From assembly GCA_944321705.1 (NCBI GenBank), contig CALUMG010000010.1:36273-100272 (forward strand): DNA of 64,000 nucleotides, in the 5' to 3' direction. The notes beneath the pieces are model-generated. The model was not told where the DNA came from. It was given only the letters and a program-made list of their open reading frames with translations, and ran no database searches. Shown here in pieces: positions 17,576-27,913 of the stretch. Within the stretch, counting starts at the first letter, position 1. Every line of letters begins with the position of its first letter. Position numbers and translations under genes: made by a program. The DNA is from an uncultured Muribaculaceae bacterium (GTDB lineage: Bacteria; Bacteroidota; Bacteroidia; Bacteroidales; Muribaculaceae).

Positions 17576-18193
17576 ATGCCAGGATTATTAGGAAAGAAAA
17601 TCGGAATGACATCCGTGTTCAGCGCCGACGGGAAAAACATCCCGTGCACTGTTATCGAAGTAGGTCCTTGTGTTGTTACTCAAGTCAAGACTGTCGAGAA
17701 AGACGGCTATGACGCGCTTCAACTTGGCTTTATCGAAAAGAAAGAAAAGCACACAACGAAGCCAATGTCAGGTCACTTCAAGAAGGCAGGAGTAGCTCCG
17801 CAAAGACACTTGGCCGAGTTCAAAAATTTTGAAGGCGAGTACAAATTGGGCGATAAGATAACTGTCGATTTGTTTGCCGATGCTAATTTCGTAGACGTTA
17901 TCGGAACATCGAAGGGACATGGTTTCCAAGGTGTTGTAAAGCGTCATGGATTCGGCGGCGTAGGCCAGTCAACACACGGTCAAGATGACCGTTTGCGTGC
18001 GCCAGGTTCTATTGGAGCATGTTCTTACCCAGCAAAGGTTTTCAAAGGCATGAGAATGGCCGGACAAATGGGAAATGAACGCGTTACCATACAAAATCTT
18101 CAAGTCGTAAAGGTTATGCCTGAGAACAATCTCTTGATTATCAAGGGTTCTATTCCAGGATATAAAGGTTCAATCGTATTAATTGAGAAGTAA
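17576..18193 (+). CDS. rplC: 50S ribosomal protein L3
   Basis: 205 residues. L3 is a primary 23S rRNA binder whose loop reaches the peptidyl-transferase centre. Typical start '[20 protein letters not shown]' and loop '[19 protein letters not shown]' are seen, followed by [15 protein letters not shown]. The stop codon overlaps the rplD start by one base (TAATG at 18191-18195), indicating coupled translation. Confidence 0.97.
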   Translation: MPGLLGKKIGMTSVFSADGKNIPCTVIEVGPCVVTQVKTVEKDGYDALQLGFIEKKEKHTTKPMSGHFKKAGVAPQRHLAEFKNFEGEYKLGDKITVDLFADANFVDVIGTSKGHGFQGVVKRHGFGGVGQSTHGQDDRLRAPGSIGACSYPAKVFKGMRMAGQMGNERVTIQNLQVVKVMPENNLLIIKGSIPGYKGSIVLIEK

Positions 18194-18816
18194 TGGAACT
18201 CGCAGTTTATAATATAAAAGGAGAAGACACCGGAAGAAAGGTAACTTTGAACGATGATGTATTTGCAATAGCAGAACCGAGTCAACATGTTATCTATCTT
18301 GGTGTAAAGCAATATTTGGCTAATCAGCGCCAAGGAACTCACAAGGCAAAAGAAAGAAGCGAAGTATCCGGAAGTACACGCAAGCTCGGTCGTCAAAAAG
18401 GTGGCGGCGGTGCTCGTCGAGGTGACATCAACTCTCCGGTATTGGTAGGTGGCGGTCGCGTTTTCGGTCCGCGTCCTCGCGATTATCGTTTCAAGCTCAA
18501 CAAGAAAGTAAAAGCTTTGGCTCGCAAGTCAGCTCTTACTTTCAAGGCTGCCGACAACGAGATATTGGTAATAGAAGATTTCAACTTTGAAGCACCAAAG
18601 ACTAAAGAATTCGTAAATATTACTAAAAATCTCAAAATAGACGACAAAAAAATGCTCCTCGTTTTAGCAGGACAAAATAAAAACGTATATTTGTCGGCTC
18701 GCAATATTCAGAATGTTAAGGTAGTAACTGCTTCTGACCTAAATGTTTATGCCATCCTTGACAACAAGGTCATGGTTGTTAGCGAAAGTGCAGTTCCTGT
18801 AATGAATGAATTTTAA
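18193..18816 (+). CDS. rplD: 50S ribosomal protein L4
   Basis: 207 residues. L4 binds 23S rRNA near the exit-tunnel constriction; in Escherichia coli it also represses its own operon, which is not shown for Bacteroidetes. The basic tunnel loop '[20 protein letters not shown]' and '[18 protein letters not shown]' are intact. Start overlaps the rplC stop by one base; rplW follows after 19 bases with a strong AGGAGG before it. Confidence 0.97.
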   Translation: MELAVYNIKGEDTGRKVTLNDDVFAIAEPSQHVIYLGVKQYLANQRQGTHKAKERSEVSGSTRKLGRQKGGGGARRGDINSPVLVGGGRVFGPRPRDYRFKLNKKVKALARKSALTFKAADNEILVIEDFNFEAPKTKEFVNITKNLKIDDKKMLLVLAGQNKNVYLSARNIQNVKVVTASDLNVYAILDNKVMVVSESAVPVMNEF

Positions 18817-18835
18817 CTAAAGGAGGTATTGAAAA

Positions 18836-19129
18836 ATGGATATAATGATTAAACCGGTCGTTACTGAAAAAGCAAATTTTATCAGTACCCATAGGAATCG
18901 ATATACGTTCAAAGTGTCTCCTTCGGCCACAAAGGCTCAAGTAAAGAGCTTGGTAGAAAGCATTTACGGAGTTAAGGTTCTTTCGGTAAACACTATGAAC
19001 TATGACGGGAAACGTAAAAGCCGTTATACAAAAGCTGGCTTGATTCGCGGCAAGGTAGCTGCATTCAAAAAAGCCGTTGTGACGATAGCTGAAGGTGAAA
19101 CTATAGATTTTTATAGCAATATACAGTAA
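18836..19129 (+). CDS. rplW: 50S ribosomal protein L23
   Basis: 97 residues. L23 lies at the tunnel exit, where trigger factor and SRP dock. Seen: 'IKPVVTEKANFISTHRNRYTF' (in part IKPVVTEKAN) and 'KVLSVNTMNYDGKRKSRY'. A clear Shine-Dalgarno sequence (AAAGGAGG, ending about 9 bases upstream) precedes the ATG, unusual for this organism's weakly marked starts. Confidence 0.97.
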   Translation: MDIMIKPVVTEKANFISTHRNRYTFKVSPSATKAQVKSLVESIYGVKVLSVNTMNYDGKRKSRYTKAGLIRGKVAAFKKAVVTIAEGETIDFYSNIQ

Positions 19130-19132
19130 AAG

Positions 19133-19957
19133 ATGGCAGTAAGAAAATTTAAGCCCACGACACCGGGGCAGAGGCATAAGGTTATTGGTGTATTTGATGA
19201 ACTGACTGCGCGTACACCAGAGAAGTCTCTTACGGTCGGTAAAAAATCCACAGGCGGACGTAATAACGAAGGCCACAGGACAATGCGTTATTTGGGCGGC
19301 GGTCACAAGCGCAAGTACCGTATTATCGATTTCAAGAGAAACAAAGACGGTGTGCCGGCAAGGGTAAAGTCGATCGAGTACGATCCGAACCGTTCGGCGC
19401 GTATCGCGTTGCTTTACTACGTTGACGGAGCAAAGGCTTACATAATTGCACCCAACGGACTTGAAGTTGGCTCTACAGTTGTCAGCGGCAAGGATGCAGC
19501 TCCTGAGATAGGAAATGCCCTACCGTTGAGTCACATACCTGTTGGTACTTTAATTCACAACATTGAGTTGCGTCCGGGACAAGGAGCATCGATGGCACGC
19601 AGCGCGGGCACATCGGCCCAGCTCGTATCTCGCGACGGCGATTATGCAATTATCAAATTACCTTCGGGAGAAACACGCAAGGTTTTGGCAACATGCCGTG
19701 CCACAGTAGGCGTGGTAGGTAACAGTGACCATAACTTGGAACGTTCGGGTAAAGCTGGTCGTTCTCGCTGGTTGGGACGCCGTCCTCACAACCGTGGTGT
19801 GGTAATGAACCCGGTAGATCACCCGATGGGTGGTGGTGAAGGACGTCAATCAGGAGGTCATCCACGTTCACGCAAAGGCTTGTATGCTAAGGGCTTGAAG
19901 ACACGCTCTCCGAAGAAGCTTTCTTCTAAATACATTATTGAAAGAAGGAAAAAGTAA
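19133..19957 (+). CDS. rplB: 50S ribosomal protein L2
   Basis: 274 residues. L2 is needed for subunit joining and peptidyl-transferase activity. The universally conserved C-terminal region '[18 protein letters not shown]' with the essential His is present, as is '[19 protein letters not shown]'. It follows rplW by 3 bases and precedes rpsS by 20. Confidence 0.98.
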   Translation: MAVRKFKPTTPGQRHKVIGVFDELTARTPEKSLTVGKKSTGGRNNEGHRTMRYLGGGHKRKYRIIDFKRNKDGVPARVKSIEYDPNRSARIALLYYVDGAKAYIIAPNGLEVGSTVVSGKDAAPEIGNALPLSHIPVGTLIHNIELRPGQGASMARSAGTSAQLVSRDGDYAIIKLPSGETRKVLATCRATVGVVGNSDHNLERSGKAGRSRWLGRRPHNRGVVMNPVDHPMGGGEGRQSGGHPRSRKGLYAKGLKTRSPKKLSSKYIIERRKK

Positions 19958-19977
19958 TTTGATTAATTAGAAAAATT

Positions 19978-20247
19978 ATGAGTCGATCATTAAAAAAAGG
20001 CCCATACATCAGTGTAAAGCTGGATAAAAAGGTTGCCGAAATGGAAAAGAGCGGCAAGAAGTCGGTTATCAAGACTTGGTCGCGTGCGTCGATGATTTCG
20101 CCAGATTTCGTAGGCCACACATTCGCAGTACACAATGGTAACAAGTTTATTCCCGTATATGTTACTGAAAACATGGTAGGTCACAAGTTGGGAGAATTCG
20201 CTCCGACTCGCACTTTCCGTGGACATGGTGGTAACAAGAAAAAATAA
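19978..20247 (+). CDS. rpsS: 30S ribosomal protein S19
   Basis: 89 residues. S19 forms a complex with S13 in the 30S head and contacts the A-site tRNA region. '[19 protein letters not shown]' at the start and '[20 protein letters not shown]' at the end are family hallmarks. Confidence 0.98.
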   Translation: MSRSLKKGPYISVKLDKKVAEMEKSGKKSVIKTWSRASMISPDFVGHTFAVHNGNKFIPVYVTENMVGHKLGEFAPTRTFRGHGGNKKK

Positions 20248-20288
20248 GGGCCCGGGATATAATAATTTGAAAAAAAGAATTAAATACA

Positions 20289-20705
20289 ATGGGTAAAAGA
20301 AAAAGAATATCAGCCGAAGCCATCAAGGCCGAAAAAAGCACACAGAGCTTCGCTAAATTGAGGAATGTTCCCTCTTCGCCACGCAAGATGCGTCTTGTAG
20401 TCGACATGGTGCGAGGAAAGGAAGTCTTCAAAGCTTTGGGCATTCTTCGCTTCTCCAACAAGGAAGCAGCGGGGAAAGTTGAAAAGCTCCTTCGTTCTGC
20501 CATAGCCAACTGGGAACAGAAGAATGGCAGAAAAGCCGAGAATGATGAATTGTATGTCAAGACAATCTTTGTAGATTGCGCTCCCATGTTGAAACGTTTG
20601 CGCACTGCTCCTCAAGGACGTGGCTATCGCATCCGCAAACGTTCTAACCATGTGACATTGTACGTTGACACTATCAATAAAACTAACGCAGAACAGAAGG
20701 CTTAA
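20289..20705 (+). CDS. rplV: 50S ribosomal protein L22
   Basis: 138 residues, longer than the Escherichia coli protein (110) because of an N-terminal extension (about residues 1-28) seen in Bacteroidetes. L22 contacts all 23S domains and its hairpin lines the exit tunnel. Core motifs: '[19 protein letters not shown]' and the tunnel loop '[20 protein letters not shown]'. rpsC starts 3 bases after the stop. Confidence 0.96.
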   Translation: MGKRKRISAEAIKAEKSTQSFAKLRNVPSSPRKMRLVVDMVRGKEVFKALGILRFSNKEAAGKVEKLLRSAIANWEQKNGRKAENDELYVKTIFVDCAPMLKRLRTAPQGRGYRIRKRSNHVTLYVDTINKTNAEQKA

Positions 20706-20707
20706 AT

Positions 20708-21442
20708 ATGGGACAGAAAGTTAATCCGGTCAGCAATCGTTTGGGAATCATCCGTGGATGGGATTCCAACTGGTATTTCGGAAAAAAATATGGAGACACA
20801 TTGCTCGAGGACAGCAAAATAAGAAAGTATCTTAACGCTCGTTTGTCAAAGGCAAGTGTGTCGCGCATCGTGATCGAACGTACATTGAAGCTGGTGACAA
20901 TCACAGTGTGCACTTCTCGTCCGGGCCTCATCATCGGAAAAGGTGGTCAAGAGGTTGACAAGTTGAAGGAAGAGTTGAAGAAAATCACCGACAAGGATGT
21001 CCAAATCAACATCCACGAGGTGAAACGTCCTGAACTCGACGCAGAAATCGTGGCAACCAACGTGGCTCGCCAGATTGAAGGCAAAATCGCTTACCGCCGT
21101 GCCGTGAAGATGGCTATCGCGTCAGCTATGAGAATGGGCGCAGAAGGCATCAAGATCCAAGTGAGCGGACGCTTGAACGGTGCAGAAATGGCTCGTTCGG
21201 AAATGTTCAAGGAAGGCAGAACCCCGCTTCACACTTTCCGTGCCGACATCGATTATGCTTTGGTTGAAGCATTGACCAAAGTAGGCTTGATTGGCGTGAA
21301 GGTTTGGATTTGCCGTGGCGAAGTCTATGGCAAGAGGGATTTGGCTCCATCGTTCACTACCAATGCTAAGGAAAACCGTGGCGGGAACAACGCAGGTGGC
21401 TCTCGCAGAGGCGGATTCCGCAACAAAAAGAACAATCGTTAA
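20708..21442 (+). CDS. rpsC: 30S ribosomal protein S3
   Basis: 244 residues. S3 forms part of the mRNA entry channel. The KH-domain motif '[20 protein letters not shown]' is intact, and the C-terminal half has '[12 protein letters not shown]'. It ends in a basic tail rich in Gly, Arg and Asn ([20 protein letters not shown]). Confidence 0.97.
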   Translation: MGQKVNPVSNRLGIIRGWDSNWYFGKKYGDTLLEDSKIRKYLNARLSKASVSRIVIERTLKLVTITVCTSRPGLIIGKGGQEVDKLKEELKKITDKDVQINIHEVKRPELDAEIVATNVARQIEGKIAYRRAVKMAIASAMRMGAEGIKIQVSGRLNGAEMARSEMFKEGRTPLHTFRADIDYALVEALTKVGLIGVKVWICRGEVYGKRDLAPSFTTNAKENRGGNNAGGSRRGGFRNKKNNR

Positions 21443-21468
21443 AAAACGTCACTTGAAATTCCAGAACA

Positions 21469-21900
21469 ATGTTACAACCTAAGAAAGTTAAATATAGGAG
21501 ACCGCAAAAGGGCGTGAGCAAAGGATTCGCACACCGCGGCTATGAGCTTGCGTTCGGGTCTTTCGGCATAAAGACACTTCAGACGAAGTGGATTACCGCC
21601 AGGCAGATTGAAGCTGCCCGTGTAGCAGTGACCCGCTACATGCAACGTGAAGGTCAGATTTGGATTCGTATATTCCCTGATAAGCCTATAACCAAGAAGC
21701 CGGCCGACGTCCGAATGGGTAAAGGTAAGGGAGCTCCTGAAGGATTCGTTGCGCCGGTTACCCCGGGACGTATCCTTATAGAAGTGGACGGTGTCAGCTA
21801 TGACGTGGCAAAGGAAGCATTGCGCCTTGCCGCTCAAAAGTTGCCAGTCGTTACCAAATTCGTGGTGAGACGCGACTATGATGAATCTCAAAATGTGTAA
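21469..21900 (+). CDS. rplP: 50S ribosomal protein L16
   Basis: 143 residues. L16 binds near the A-site tRNA elbow and organises the peptidyl-transferase centre. '[19 protein letters not shown]', '[20 protein letters not shown]' and the Arg in that segment (a known hydroxylation site in other bacteria) are present. rpmC follows after 7 bases. Confidence 0.97.
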   Translation: MLQPKKVKYRRPQKGVSKGFAHRGYELAFGSFGIKTLQTKWITARQIEAARVAVTRYMQREGQIWIRIFPDKPITKKPADVRMGKGKGAPEGFVAPVTPGRILIEVDGVSYDVAKEALRLAAQKLPVVTKFVVRRDYDESQNV

Positions 21901-21907
21901 TTAGGAT

Positions 21908-22111
21908 ATGAAGAAGGTAGAAATAAAGGAATTAAGCGACAAAGAGCTTAAAGACAGATTGGAAACGATGGAGCGTGAATACCTCCAAATGGTAATGAAT
22001 CATTCTATCAGTCCACTCGACAATCCGGCAAAAATTACACAGGAGCGTAGGATGATTGCGAGAATGAAAACAGAATTGCGCGCCCGCGAGTTAAAGATTA
22101 ACCGTAAGTGA
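21908..22111 (+). CDS. rpmC: 50S ribosomal protein L29
   Basis: 67 residues, mostly two antiparallel helices. L29 sits beside L23 at the tunnel exit. '[20 protein letters not shown]' and '[14 protein letters not shown]' are typical. rpsQ starts 4 bases after its stop. Confidence 0.96.
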   Translation: MKKVEIKELSDKELKDRLETMEREYLQMVMNHSISPLDNPAKITQERRMIARMKTELRARELKINRK

Positions 22112-22115
22112 GATT

Positions 22116-22376
22116 ATGGAAGAAAAAAGGAATTTGAGAAAGGAAAGGGTCGGGATTGTAACCAGCAACAAGTGTGACAAGACAATCACTGTCACTGTAA
22201 AGTGGAAGGAAAAACACCCGATCTATGGTAAATTCGTCAATAAGTCGAAGAAGTACCATGCTCACGACGAGAAAAATGAATGCAGCGTCGGCGACCGCGT
22301 TCGCTTGATGGAGACTCGTCCTCTGAGCAAGACAAAGAAATGGAGATTAGTTGAAATAATCGAAAAAGTTAAGTAA
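22116..22376 (+). CDS. rpsQ: 30S ribosomal protein S17
   Basis: 86 residues. OB-fold protein binding 16S rRNA helices 7 and 11. Motifs '[19 protein letters not shown]' and '[20 protein letters not shown]' are intact. rplN follows after 2 bases. Confidence 0.97.
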   Translation: MEEKRNLRKERVGIVTSNKCDKTITVTVKWKEKHPIYGKFVNKSKKYHAHDEKNECSVGDRVRLMETRPLSKTKKWRLVEIIEKVK

Positions 22377-22378
22377 TT

Positions 22379-22744
22379 ATGATACAGACTGAGAGCCGAT
22401 TAACAGTTGCAGATAACAGTGGTGCCAAGGAAGTGCTGTGCATCCGCGTGATGGGTGGTACAGGCCGCAGGTACGCATCGGTTGGTGATGTGATAGTCGT
22501 TACAGTAAAGAGCGCAATCCCTTCATCGGATGTGAAGAAAGGTACTGTATCTAAGGCTGTGATAGTTAGAACCAAGAAAGAAGTGCGCCGTCCCGACGGG
22601 TCATATATCCGTTTTGACGACAATGCATGTGTATTATTGAACAACGCTGGAGAGCTTCGCGGTACCCGTATCTTCGGACCTGTTGCGCGTGAGTTGCGTG
22701 CGACCAACATGAAGATCGTTTCGTTGGCTCCCGAAGTACTTTAA
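22379..22744 (+). CDS. rplN: 50S ribosomal protein L14
   Basis: 121 residues. L14 forms an intersubunit bridge and is the usual docking site of the silencing factor RsfS. '[20 protein letters not shown]' starts the protein and '[19 protein letters not shown]' is near the end. First gene of the spc section. Confidence 0.98.
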   Translation: MIQTESRLTVADNSGAKEVLCIRVMGGTGRRYASVGDVIVVTVKSAIPSSDVKKGTVSKAVIVRTKKEVRRPDGSYIRFDDNACVLLNNAGELRGTRIFGPVARELRATNMKIVSLAPEVL

Positions 22745-22761
22745 TAAAACGTCAGGAAACA

Positions 22762-23082
22762 ATGAGCAAATTGCATATAAAGAAGGGTGACATCGTTTAC
22801 GTCAATGCAGGAAACGACCGTGGCAAGACAGGACGTGTGGTTCGTGTTATTGTTGACAAGAACAGGGCTGTCGTTGAAGGCGTCAACATGATGTCAAAGA
22901 GTGTGAAGCCAAGCGCAAAACATCCGCAAGGTGGTATCGTCAAGATGGAAGCTCCAATCCACGTTTCCAACTTGAACCTAATCGACCCGAAGACCGGCAA
23001 GCCGACTCGCGTAGGTCACCGCATCAACGAGCAGGGTGTAAAAGTACGTTATTCTAAAAAATCAGGAGAGGAGATTAAGTAA
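22762..23082 (+). CDS. rplX: 50S ribosomal protein L24
   Basis: 106 residues. Assembly initiator protein with a KOW motif ('[20 protein letters not shown]'). Its TAA overlaps the rplE ATG by one base (TAATG), so the two are translationally coupled. Confidence 0.97.
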   Translation: MSKLHIKKGDIVYVNAGNDRGKTGRVVRVIVDKNRAVVEGVNMMSKSVKPSAKHPQGGIVKMEAPIHVSNLNLIDPKTGKPTRVGHRINEQGVKVRYSKKSGEEIK

Positions 23083-23630
23083 TGAGTTCAACAAGTCTTA
23101 AAAAGGATTATACTGAGAGAATTGCACCTGCTCTCATGAAAAAGTTTAACTACACTTCCACCATGCAGATTCCGCGCCTTCTCAAAATAGTCATCAACGA
23201 AGGCTTGGGTGAAGCTACGGGCGACAAGAAGATAATCGAGACTGCCGTTAACGAGTTGACAGCCATCACAGGTCAAAAAGCAGTGCCGACCTTGTCGAGG
23301 AAGGATATTTCAAACTTCAAGGTGCGCAAGAAAATGCCTATCGGCGTGCGTGTGACATTGCGTCGCGACCGCATGTATGAATTCATGGAACGTTTCATCC
23401 GCATCGCGTTGCCTCGTATCCGCGACTTCAAGGGTATCGAAAGCAAGCTTGACGGAAGGGGCAATTACACTGTAGGTATCACCGAGCAGATTATTTTCCC
23501 TGAAATAAACATCGACTCAATCAACAAGTTGATGGGTATGAACATCACTTTCGTTACATCGGCCAACACCGACGAAGAAGGTTACGCATTGTTGAAAGAG
23601 TTTGGTCTTCCGTTTAAAAACGCTAAATAA
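23082..23630 (+). CDS. rplE: 50S ribosomal protein L5
   Basis: 182 residues. L5 binds 5S rRNA and contacts the P-site tRNA. Motifs: '[20 protein letters not shown]' and '[20 protein letters not shown]', then '[20 protein letters not shown]'. Starts within the rplX stop codon. Confidence 0.97.
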   Translation: MSSTSLKKDYTERIAPALMKKFNYTSTMQIPRLLKIVINEGLGEATGDKKIIETAVNELTAITGQKAVPTLSRKDISNFKVRKKMPIGVRVTLRRDRMYEFMERFIRIALPRIRDFKGIESKLDGRGNYTVGITEQIIFPEINIDSINKLMGMNITFVTSANTDEEGYALLKEFGLPFKNAK

Positions 23631-23641
23631 GAAAAGAGAAT

Positions 23642-23911
23642 ATGGCAAAAGAATCAATGAAGGCTCGCGAAGTGAAGAGAGCAAAGCTCGTAGCCAAGTA
23701 TGCAGCCAAGAAAGCACAACTCAAGGCCGAGGGCAATTATGAAGCTCTGCAATTGCTTCCGAAGAATGCCAGCAAGGTGCGTTTGCACAACCGTTGCGAA
23801 ATCACCGGCCGTCCGAAGGGATACATGCGCCAATTCGGCATTTCGCGTATTCAATTCCGTGAAATGGCTTCCAAAGGCTTGATTCCAGGAGTGAAGAAAG
23901 CAAGCTGGTGA
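23642..23911 (+). CDS. rpsN: 30S ribosomal protein S14, zinc-free form
   Basis: 89 residues. The long form without the CxxC-CxxC zinc ribbon: only one Cys, in '[20 protein letters not shown]', is present. S14 belongs to the 30S head. '[13 protein letters not shown]'-type start reads [21 protein letters not shown] gap of 122 bases to rpsH follows, one of the larger ones in the cluster, with no obvious promoter. Confidence 0.96.
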   Translation: MAKESMKAREVKRAKLVAKYAAKKAQLKAEGNYEALQLLPKNASKVRLHNRCEITGRPKGYMRQFGISRIQFREMASKGLIPGVKKASW

Positions 23912-24033
23912 TACAGTGTCGCCAATTAAATTACAGACAATTGTAAAATAACTTAGTATTAAATATTGTTCGGTATTACCACGTCGCGCAGGAATAAAGG
24001 CGTGCATACTGAATCAATTTAAACAAATTATTT

Positions 24034-24432
24034 ATGACTGATCCAATAGCAGATTATTTAACAAGATTGAGGAATGCGATCAAGGCTCAACACAGAGTCG
24101 TTGAAATCCCTTCTTCAAAAATGAAAAAAGAGATTACCAAGATTCTCTTTGAAAAAGGCTACATCCTTAATTACAAGTTTGTAGACGACGGGACACCGTC
24201 GGGCTCGATCAAGATAGCCTTGAAATATGATCCGGTCGACCATGTGAACGCCATCAAGTGCCTCACTCGCGTGTCGCGCCCGGGACTCCGTCAATACACA
24301 GGCTACAAGAACATGCCGCGCGTGTTGAACGGTTTTGGTATTGCCATCTTGTCGACTTCCAAGGGTATCATGACCAACAAGGAAGCTGTCGCACAGCAAA
24401 TAGGTGGTGAAGTATTGTGTTACGTTTATTAA
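24034..24432 (+). CDS. rpsH: 30S ribosomal protein S8
   Basis: 132 residues. S8 organises the central domain of 16S rRNA and in Escherichia coli represses the spc operon. 'MTDPIADYLTRLRNAIKAQH' starts the protein; 'ILSTSKGIMTNKEAVAQQIG' and GEVLCYVY end it, as expected. Confidence 0.97.
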   Translation: MTDPIADYLTRLRNAIKAQHRVVEIPSSKMKKEITKILFEKGYILNYKFVDDGTPSGSIKIALKYDPVDHVNAIKCLTRVSRPGLRQYTGYKNMPRVLNGFGIAILSTSKGIMTNKEAVAQQIGGEVLCYVY

Positions 24433-24450
24433 TAGAAGGAGGTACGAGAT

Positions 24451-25005
24451 ATGTCAAGAATAGGAAAATTGCCGATTGCAGTACCTGCCGGAGTTACTGT
24501 AACAATAAAAGACAACGTAGTCAGCGTAAAAGGACCGAAAGGCGAATTGTCGCAAGCTATACACGAAGATATCAATGTTGAACTTAAGGACGGAGAAATC
24601 CATGTCACTCGTCCATCCGACGACCGTGAACACCGCGCACAACATGGCCTTTACCGTGCTTTGATCCACAACATGGTAGTAGGTGTCAGCGAAGGCTACA
24701 AGAAGGAAATGGAATTGGTAGGTGTGGGTTACCGTGCAACTTCGACAGGACAAGTGCTCGAACTCGCATTGGGATATTCGCATGCAATATATATCAAGCT
24801 TCCAAAAGAAGTGAAAGTGGAAGCTAAGACTGAGAGAAACAAGAACCCTCTCATCATCCTTGAGAGCAGCGACAAGCAATTGCTCGGTCAAGTGTGCGCC
24901 AAGATTCGTTCTTTGCGCAAGCCTGAACCATACAAGGGCAAGGGTATCAAGTTTGTTGGCGAAGTTATTCGTCGTAAATCAGGTAAAACGGCTTCTGCCA
25001 AATAA
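24451..25005 (+). CDS. rplF: 50S ribosomal protein L6
   Basis: 184 residues, two similar domains. Binds near the factor-binding region of 23S rRNA. Start '[20 protein letters not shown]' and C-terminal '[20 protein letters not shown]' are family signatures. A good Shine-Dalgarno (AAGGAGGT) lies upstream. Confidence 0.97.
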   Translation: MSRIGKLPIAVPAGVTVTIKDNVVSVKGPKGELSQAIHEDINVELKDGEIHVTRPSDDREHRAQHGLYRALIHNMVVGVSEGYKKEMELVGVGYRATSTGQVLELALGYSHAIYIKLPKEVKVEAKTERNKNPLIILESSDKQLLGQVCAKIRSLRKPEPYKGKGIKFVGEVIRRKSGKTASAK

Positions 25006-25019
25006 TTAAAATAGACATC

Positions 25020-25361
25020 ATGATAACGAAAATACAAAGAAGGAGAAAAATCAAGGCTCGCATTCGTGCCAAGATATCGGGTACTGCCGCTCGTCCACGC
25101 ATGTCGGTTTTCAGAAGCAACAAGCAGATATATGTGCAGTTTGTCGATGACACAACCGGAAGGACTTTGGCATCAGCCTCTTCTAAAGGAATGGCAGAAG
25201 GAACAAAATGTGAGATTTCTGAAAAAGTAGGCGAACTTGCAGCAAAGAAGGCAATGGAAGCTGGCATCACCACTGTAGTGTTCGACCGAAACGGATATTT
25301 GTTCCATGGTAGAGTAAAATCAGTTGCTGACGGTGCTCGCAAGGCCGGACTTAAATTTTAA
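25020..25361 (+). CDS. rplR: 50S ribosomal protein L18
   Basis: 113 residues. L18 binds 5S rRNA with L5. Motifs '[20 protein letters not shown]' and '[20 protein letters not shown]' are intact; rpsE follows after 5 bases. Confidence 0.97.
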   Translation: MITKIQRRRKIKARIRAKISGTAARPRMSVFRSNKQIYVQFVDDTTGRTLASASSKGMAEGTKCEISEKVGELAAKKAMEAGITTVVFDRNGYLFHGRVKSVADGARKAGLKF

Positions 25362-25366
25362 AGATT

Positions 25367-25885
25367 ATGGTAAAAAAGAATAACAGAGTTAAATCGACTA
25401 ACGATATAGAACTTAAGGATCGCCTTGTGGCTATCAACCGTGTGACTAAGGTGACTAAGGGAGGTCGTACATTCACATTTGCCGCAATCGTGGTAGTGGG
25501 AAATGAAAACGGCATTATCGGCTACGGCCTTGGAAAGGCAAACGAAGTCACAGCCGCCATAGCAAAGGGTGTCGAGGCAGCAAAGAAGAATCTCATCCGC
25601 GTGCCTATCAACAAAGGTACTGTACCTCATGAACAAGAAGCAAAATTCGGAGGTTCTCGTGTAATCATCCGCCCAGCTTCTCAGGGTACCGGAGTAAAGG
25701 CCGGTGGTGCAATGCGTGCCGTGTTTGAAAGTGTCGGCATTACCGACGTGTTGGCAAAATCGAAAGGTTCTTCCAACCCTCACAACTTGGTAAAGGCTAC
25801 ATTTAAGGCTCTTGATGAAATGAGAAGCCCGATTACCATTGCTCAGCAAAGGGGCATCTCTCTTGAAAAGGTGTTTAACGGTTAA
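25367..25885 (+). CDS. rpsE: 30S ribosomal protein S5
   Basis: 172 residues. S5 shapes the mRNA entry and decoding accuracy. The double-stranded-RNA-like N-terminal domain has '[20 protein letters not shown]' and '[20 protein letters not shown]'; the C-terminal half has '[20 protein letters not shown]'. rpmD begins 16 bases downstream. Confidence 0.97.
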   Translation: MVKKNNRVKSTNDIELKDRLVAINRVTKVTKGGRTFTFAAIVVVGNENGIIGYGLGKANEVTAAIAKGVEAAKKNLIRVPINKGTVPHEQEAKFGGSRVIIRPASQGTGVKAGGAMRAVFESVGITDVLAKSKGSSNPHNLVKATFKALDEMRSPITIAQQRGISLEKVFNG

Positions 25886-25901
25886 AATGTGACTACATTA
25901 C

Positions 25902-26078
25902 ATGGCAACTATAAAAATTAAGCAAGTAAAGAGCAGGATTAAATGTCCGGCTGTACAAAAAAGGACTCTCGACTCTCTCGGGTTGAGAAAGATGAATCAA
26001 GTGGTTGAAAAGGAGGCTACTCCTGCCATCTTGGGTATGGTTAACAAAGTTCGTCACCTTGTTGAGGTTGTTGAATAA
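25902..26078 (+). CDS. rpmD: 50S ribosomal protein L30
   Basis: 58 residues (ATG 25902, TAA 26076-26078). Reads MATIKIKQVKSRIKCPAVQK, then RTLDSLGLRKMNQVVEKEAT and a C-terminal GMVNKVRHLVEVVE. This is the standard length and pattern of L30, which sits on the 50S surface near 5S rRNA. It fills the gap between rpsE and rplO, where it is expected in the spc order. Confidence 0.95.
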   Translation: MATIKIKQVKSRIKCPAVQKRTLDSLGLRKMNQVVEKEATPAILGMVNKVRHLVEVVE

Positions 26079-26107
26079 TCTCGACGGTTAAAAATTAATA
26101 TTGAACT

Positions 26108-26554
26108 ATGGATTTAAGTAATTTGCAACCCGCAGTAGGTTCCAATAAGAAAGGAAAAAGAATCGGTCGTGGTGCCGGTTCGGGCAAAGGTGGAACTTCC
26201 ACACGTGGCCACAAAGGAGCAAAATCTCGTTCGGGATATTCAGCCAAGGTAGGTTTTGAAGGTGGCCAGATGCCTTTGCAACGTCGTGTTCCTAAGTTTG
26301 GTTTCAAGAACATCAATCATAAAGAATACAGGCCGGTTAACCTTGAAGACATCGAGGCACTTGCACAAGCCAACAACTTGAGCAAGATCACCATAGATGA
26401 CATCATCGCAGCCGGATTGGCCAGCAAGAAAGAATTGGTCAAGATTCTTGCCAACGGTGAAATTAAAACGAAGGTGGAAGTAGAAGCTCATGCTTTCTCA
26501 AAGAAGGCAGAAGAAGCTATCGTAGCTGCCGGCGGTACCATCCAAAAACTGTGA
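26108..26554 (+). CDS. rplO: 50S ribosomal protein L15
   Basis: 148 residues. Late-assembly protein with a glycine-rich basic N-terminal extension entering the 23S core: 'KRIGRGAGSGKGGTSTRGHK' and 'FEGGQMPLQRRVPKFGF'. secY begins 4 bases after the stop, the usual coupling. Confidence 0.97.
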   Translation: MDLSNLQPAVGSNKKGKRIGRGAGSGKGGTSTRGHKGAKSRSGYSAKVGFEGGQMPLQRRVPKFGFKNINHKEYRPVNLEDIEALAQANNLSKITIDDIIAAGLASKKELVKILANGEIKTKVEVEAHAFSKKAEEAIVAAGGTIQKL

Positions 26555-26558
26555 ACAG

Positions 26559-27890
26559 ATGAGATTTGTCGATACAGTTAAAAATATTTGGAAAATCGAT
26601 GATTTGCGGAAACGAATCACAATAACAGTCCTTTTCGTGCTTGTGTACCGAATAGGGTGTTATGTGGTTCTTCCGGGAATCAGTCCTTCCGAAATCGATG
26701 CGTTAAGGAATTTTACCAGCACCGGATTGATGCAGTTGCTTGACATGTTCTCAGGAGGAGCATTCTCGCAAGCGTCGATTTTTGCGTTAGGTATCATGCC
26801 TTATATCACGGCATCGATTGTTATCCAATTGCTGGGGATGGTCTTGCCGTCGTTCCAGAAGATGCAGCGTGAGGGCGAGAGCGGTCGCATGAAGCTGAAC
26901 CAATACACTCGTTACCTGACGGTGCTGATATTGCTCATCCAAGGCCCGGCTTATTTGGTCAACTTGCAAGTGCAGGTCAATGCAGCCGGTGGTGCAGCGC
27001 ATTTCGGATTCTGGACCATGCTTTATTTGACGATAATCCTTGCCGCAGGCAGCATGTTCATCATGTGGCTTGGTGAGAAGATTACCGACAAGGGCATAGG
27101 CAATGGTATTTCATTCATCATCTTGGTCGGTATCATAGCCCGCTTCCCGGGTGCGCTCGTGCAAGAGTTCACCAGCCGATTGACTACGGCTCAAGGCGGT
27201 CTTGTGATGTTCCTTGTTGAAATCGTAATCTTGTTTGCCGTCATAGCCGGAGCAATATTGCTCGTACAAGGCACGAGAAGAGTTCCGGTGCAATATGCAA
27301 AACGCATAGTAGGCAATAAGCAGTATGGCGGTGTGCGCCAATACATCCCATTGAAGGTGAATGCAGCAGGTGTGATGCCTATAATCTTCGCACAGGCAAT
27401 CATGTTCATTCCTATCACTCTAATGGGATTCGGGGCAAATCAGAATCCTTCCGGATTTTTCCGCGCATTCTCCGACATACACGGTTTTTGGTATAATTTG
27501 GTTTATTTCATAATGATTGTCGCGTTTACTTATTTCTACACGGCAATTACAGTGCGTCCGACGCAAATGGCCGAAGACATGAAGCGCAATAACGGTTTCA
27601 TTCCCGGCATCAAGCCAGGCAAGAAGACCGCCGAGTATCTCGACTCGATAATGTCGCGCATCACTTTCCCGGGTTCTTTGTTCTTGGGTTGCGTGGCCAT
27701 CATGCCGGCATTTGCCAACGTATGCGGAATAAATCAAAATTTTGCACAATTCTTCGGTGGTACATCATTGCTGATCCTTGTGGGTGTAGTGCTTGACACT
27801 CTCCAACAAGTTGAAAGCCATTTGAAGATGCACCATTATGACGGATTGATGAAGTCAGGAAAAATAAAAGGTCGTTCAGGCGCTTATTAA
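26559..27890 (+). CDS. secY: Preprotein translocase subunit SecY
   Basis: 443 residues with ten predicted membrane segments. SecY is the channel of the Sec translocon in the inner membrane. Seen: 'IWKIDDLRKRITITVLFVLV' leading the first helix, plug-region 'MFSGGAFSQASIFALGIMPY', cytoplasmic 'MQREGESGRMKLNQYTRYL', and 'NNGFIPGIKPGKKTAEYLD' of the C4-C5 SecA/ribosome-binding loop. Sec export is the first step for the T9SS cargo proteins in this window. Followed after 23 bases by map. Confidence 0.98.
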   Translation: MRFVDTVKNIWKIDDLRKRITITVLFVLVYRIGCYVVLPGISPSEIDALRNFTSTGLMQLLDMFSGGAFSQASIFALGIMPYITASIVIQLLGMVLPSFQKMQREGESGRMKLNQYTRYLTVLILLIQGPAYLVNLQVQVNAAGGAAHFGFWTMLYLTIILAAGSMFIMWLGEKITDKGIGNGISFIILVGIIARFPGALVQEFTSRLTTAQGGLVMFLVEIVILFAVIAGAILLVQGTRRVPVQYAKRIVGNKQYGGVRQYIPLKVNAAGVMPIIFAQAIMFIPITLMGFGANQNPSGFFRAFSDIHGFWYNLVYFIMIVAFTYFYTAITVRPTQMAEDMKRNNGFIPGIKPGKKTAEYLDSIMSRITFPGSLFLGCVAIMPAFANVCGINQNFAQFFGGTSLLILVGVVLDTLQQVESHLKMHHYDGLMKSGKIKGRSGAY

Positions 27891-27913
27891 GCTATAGAAG
27901 GAGATTTCATTCA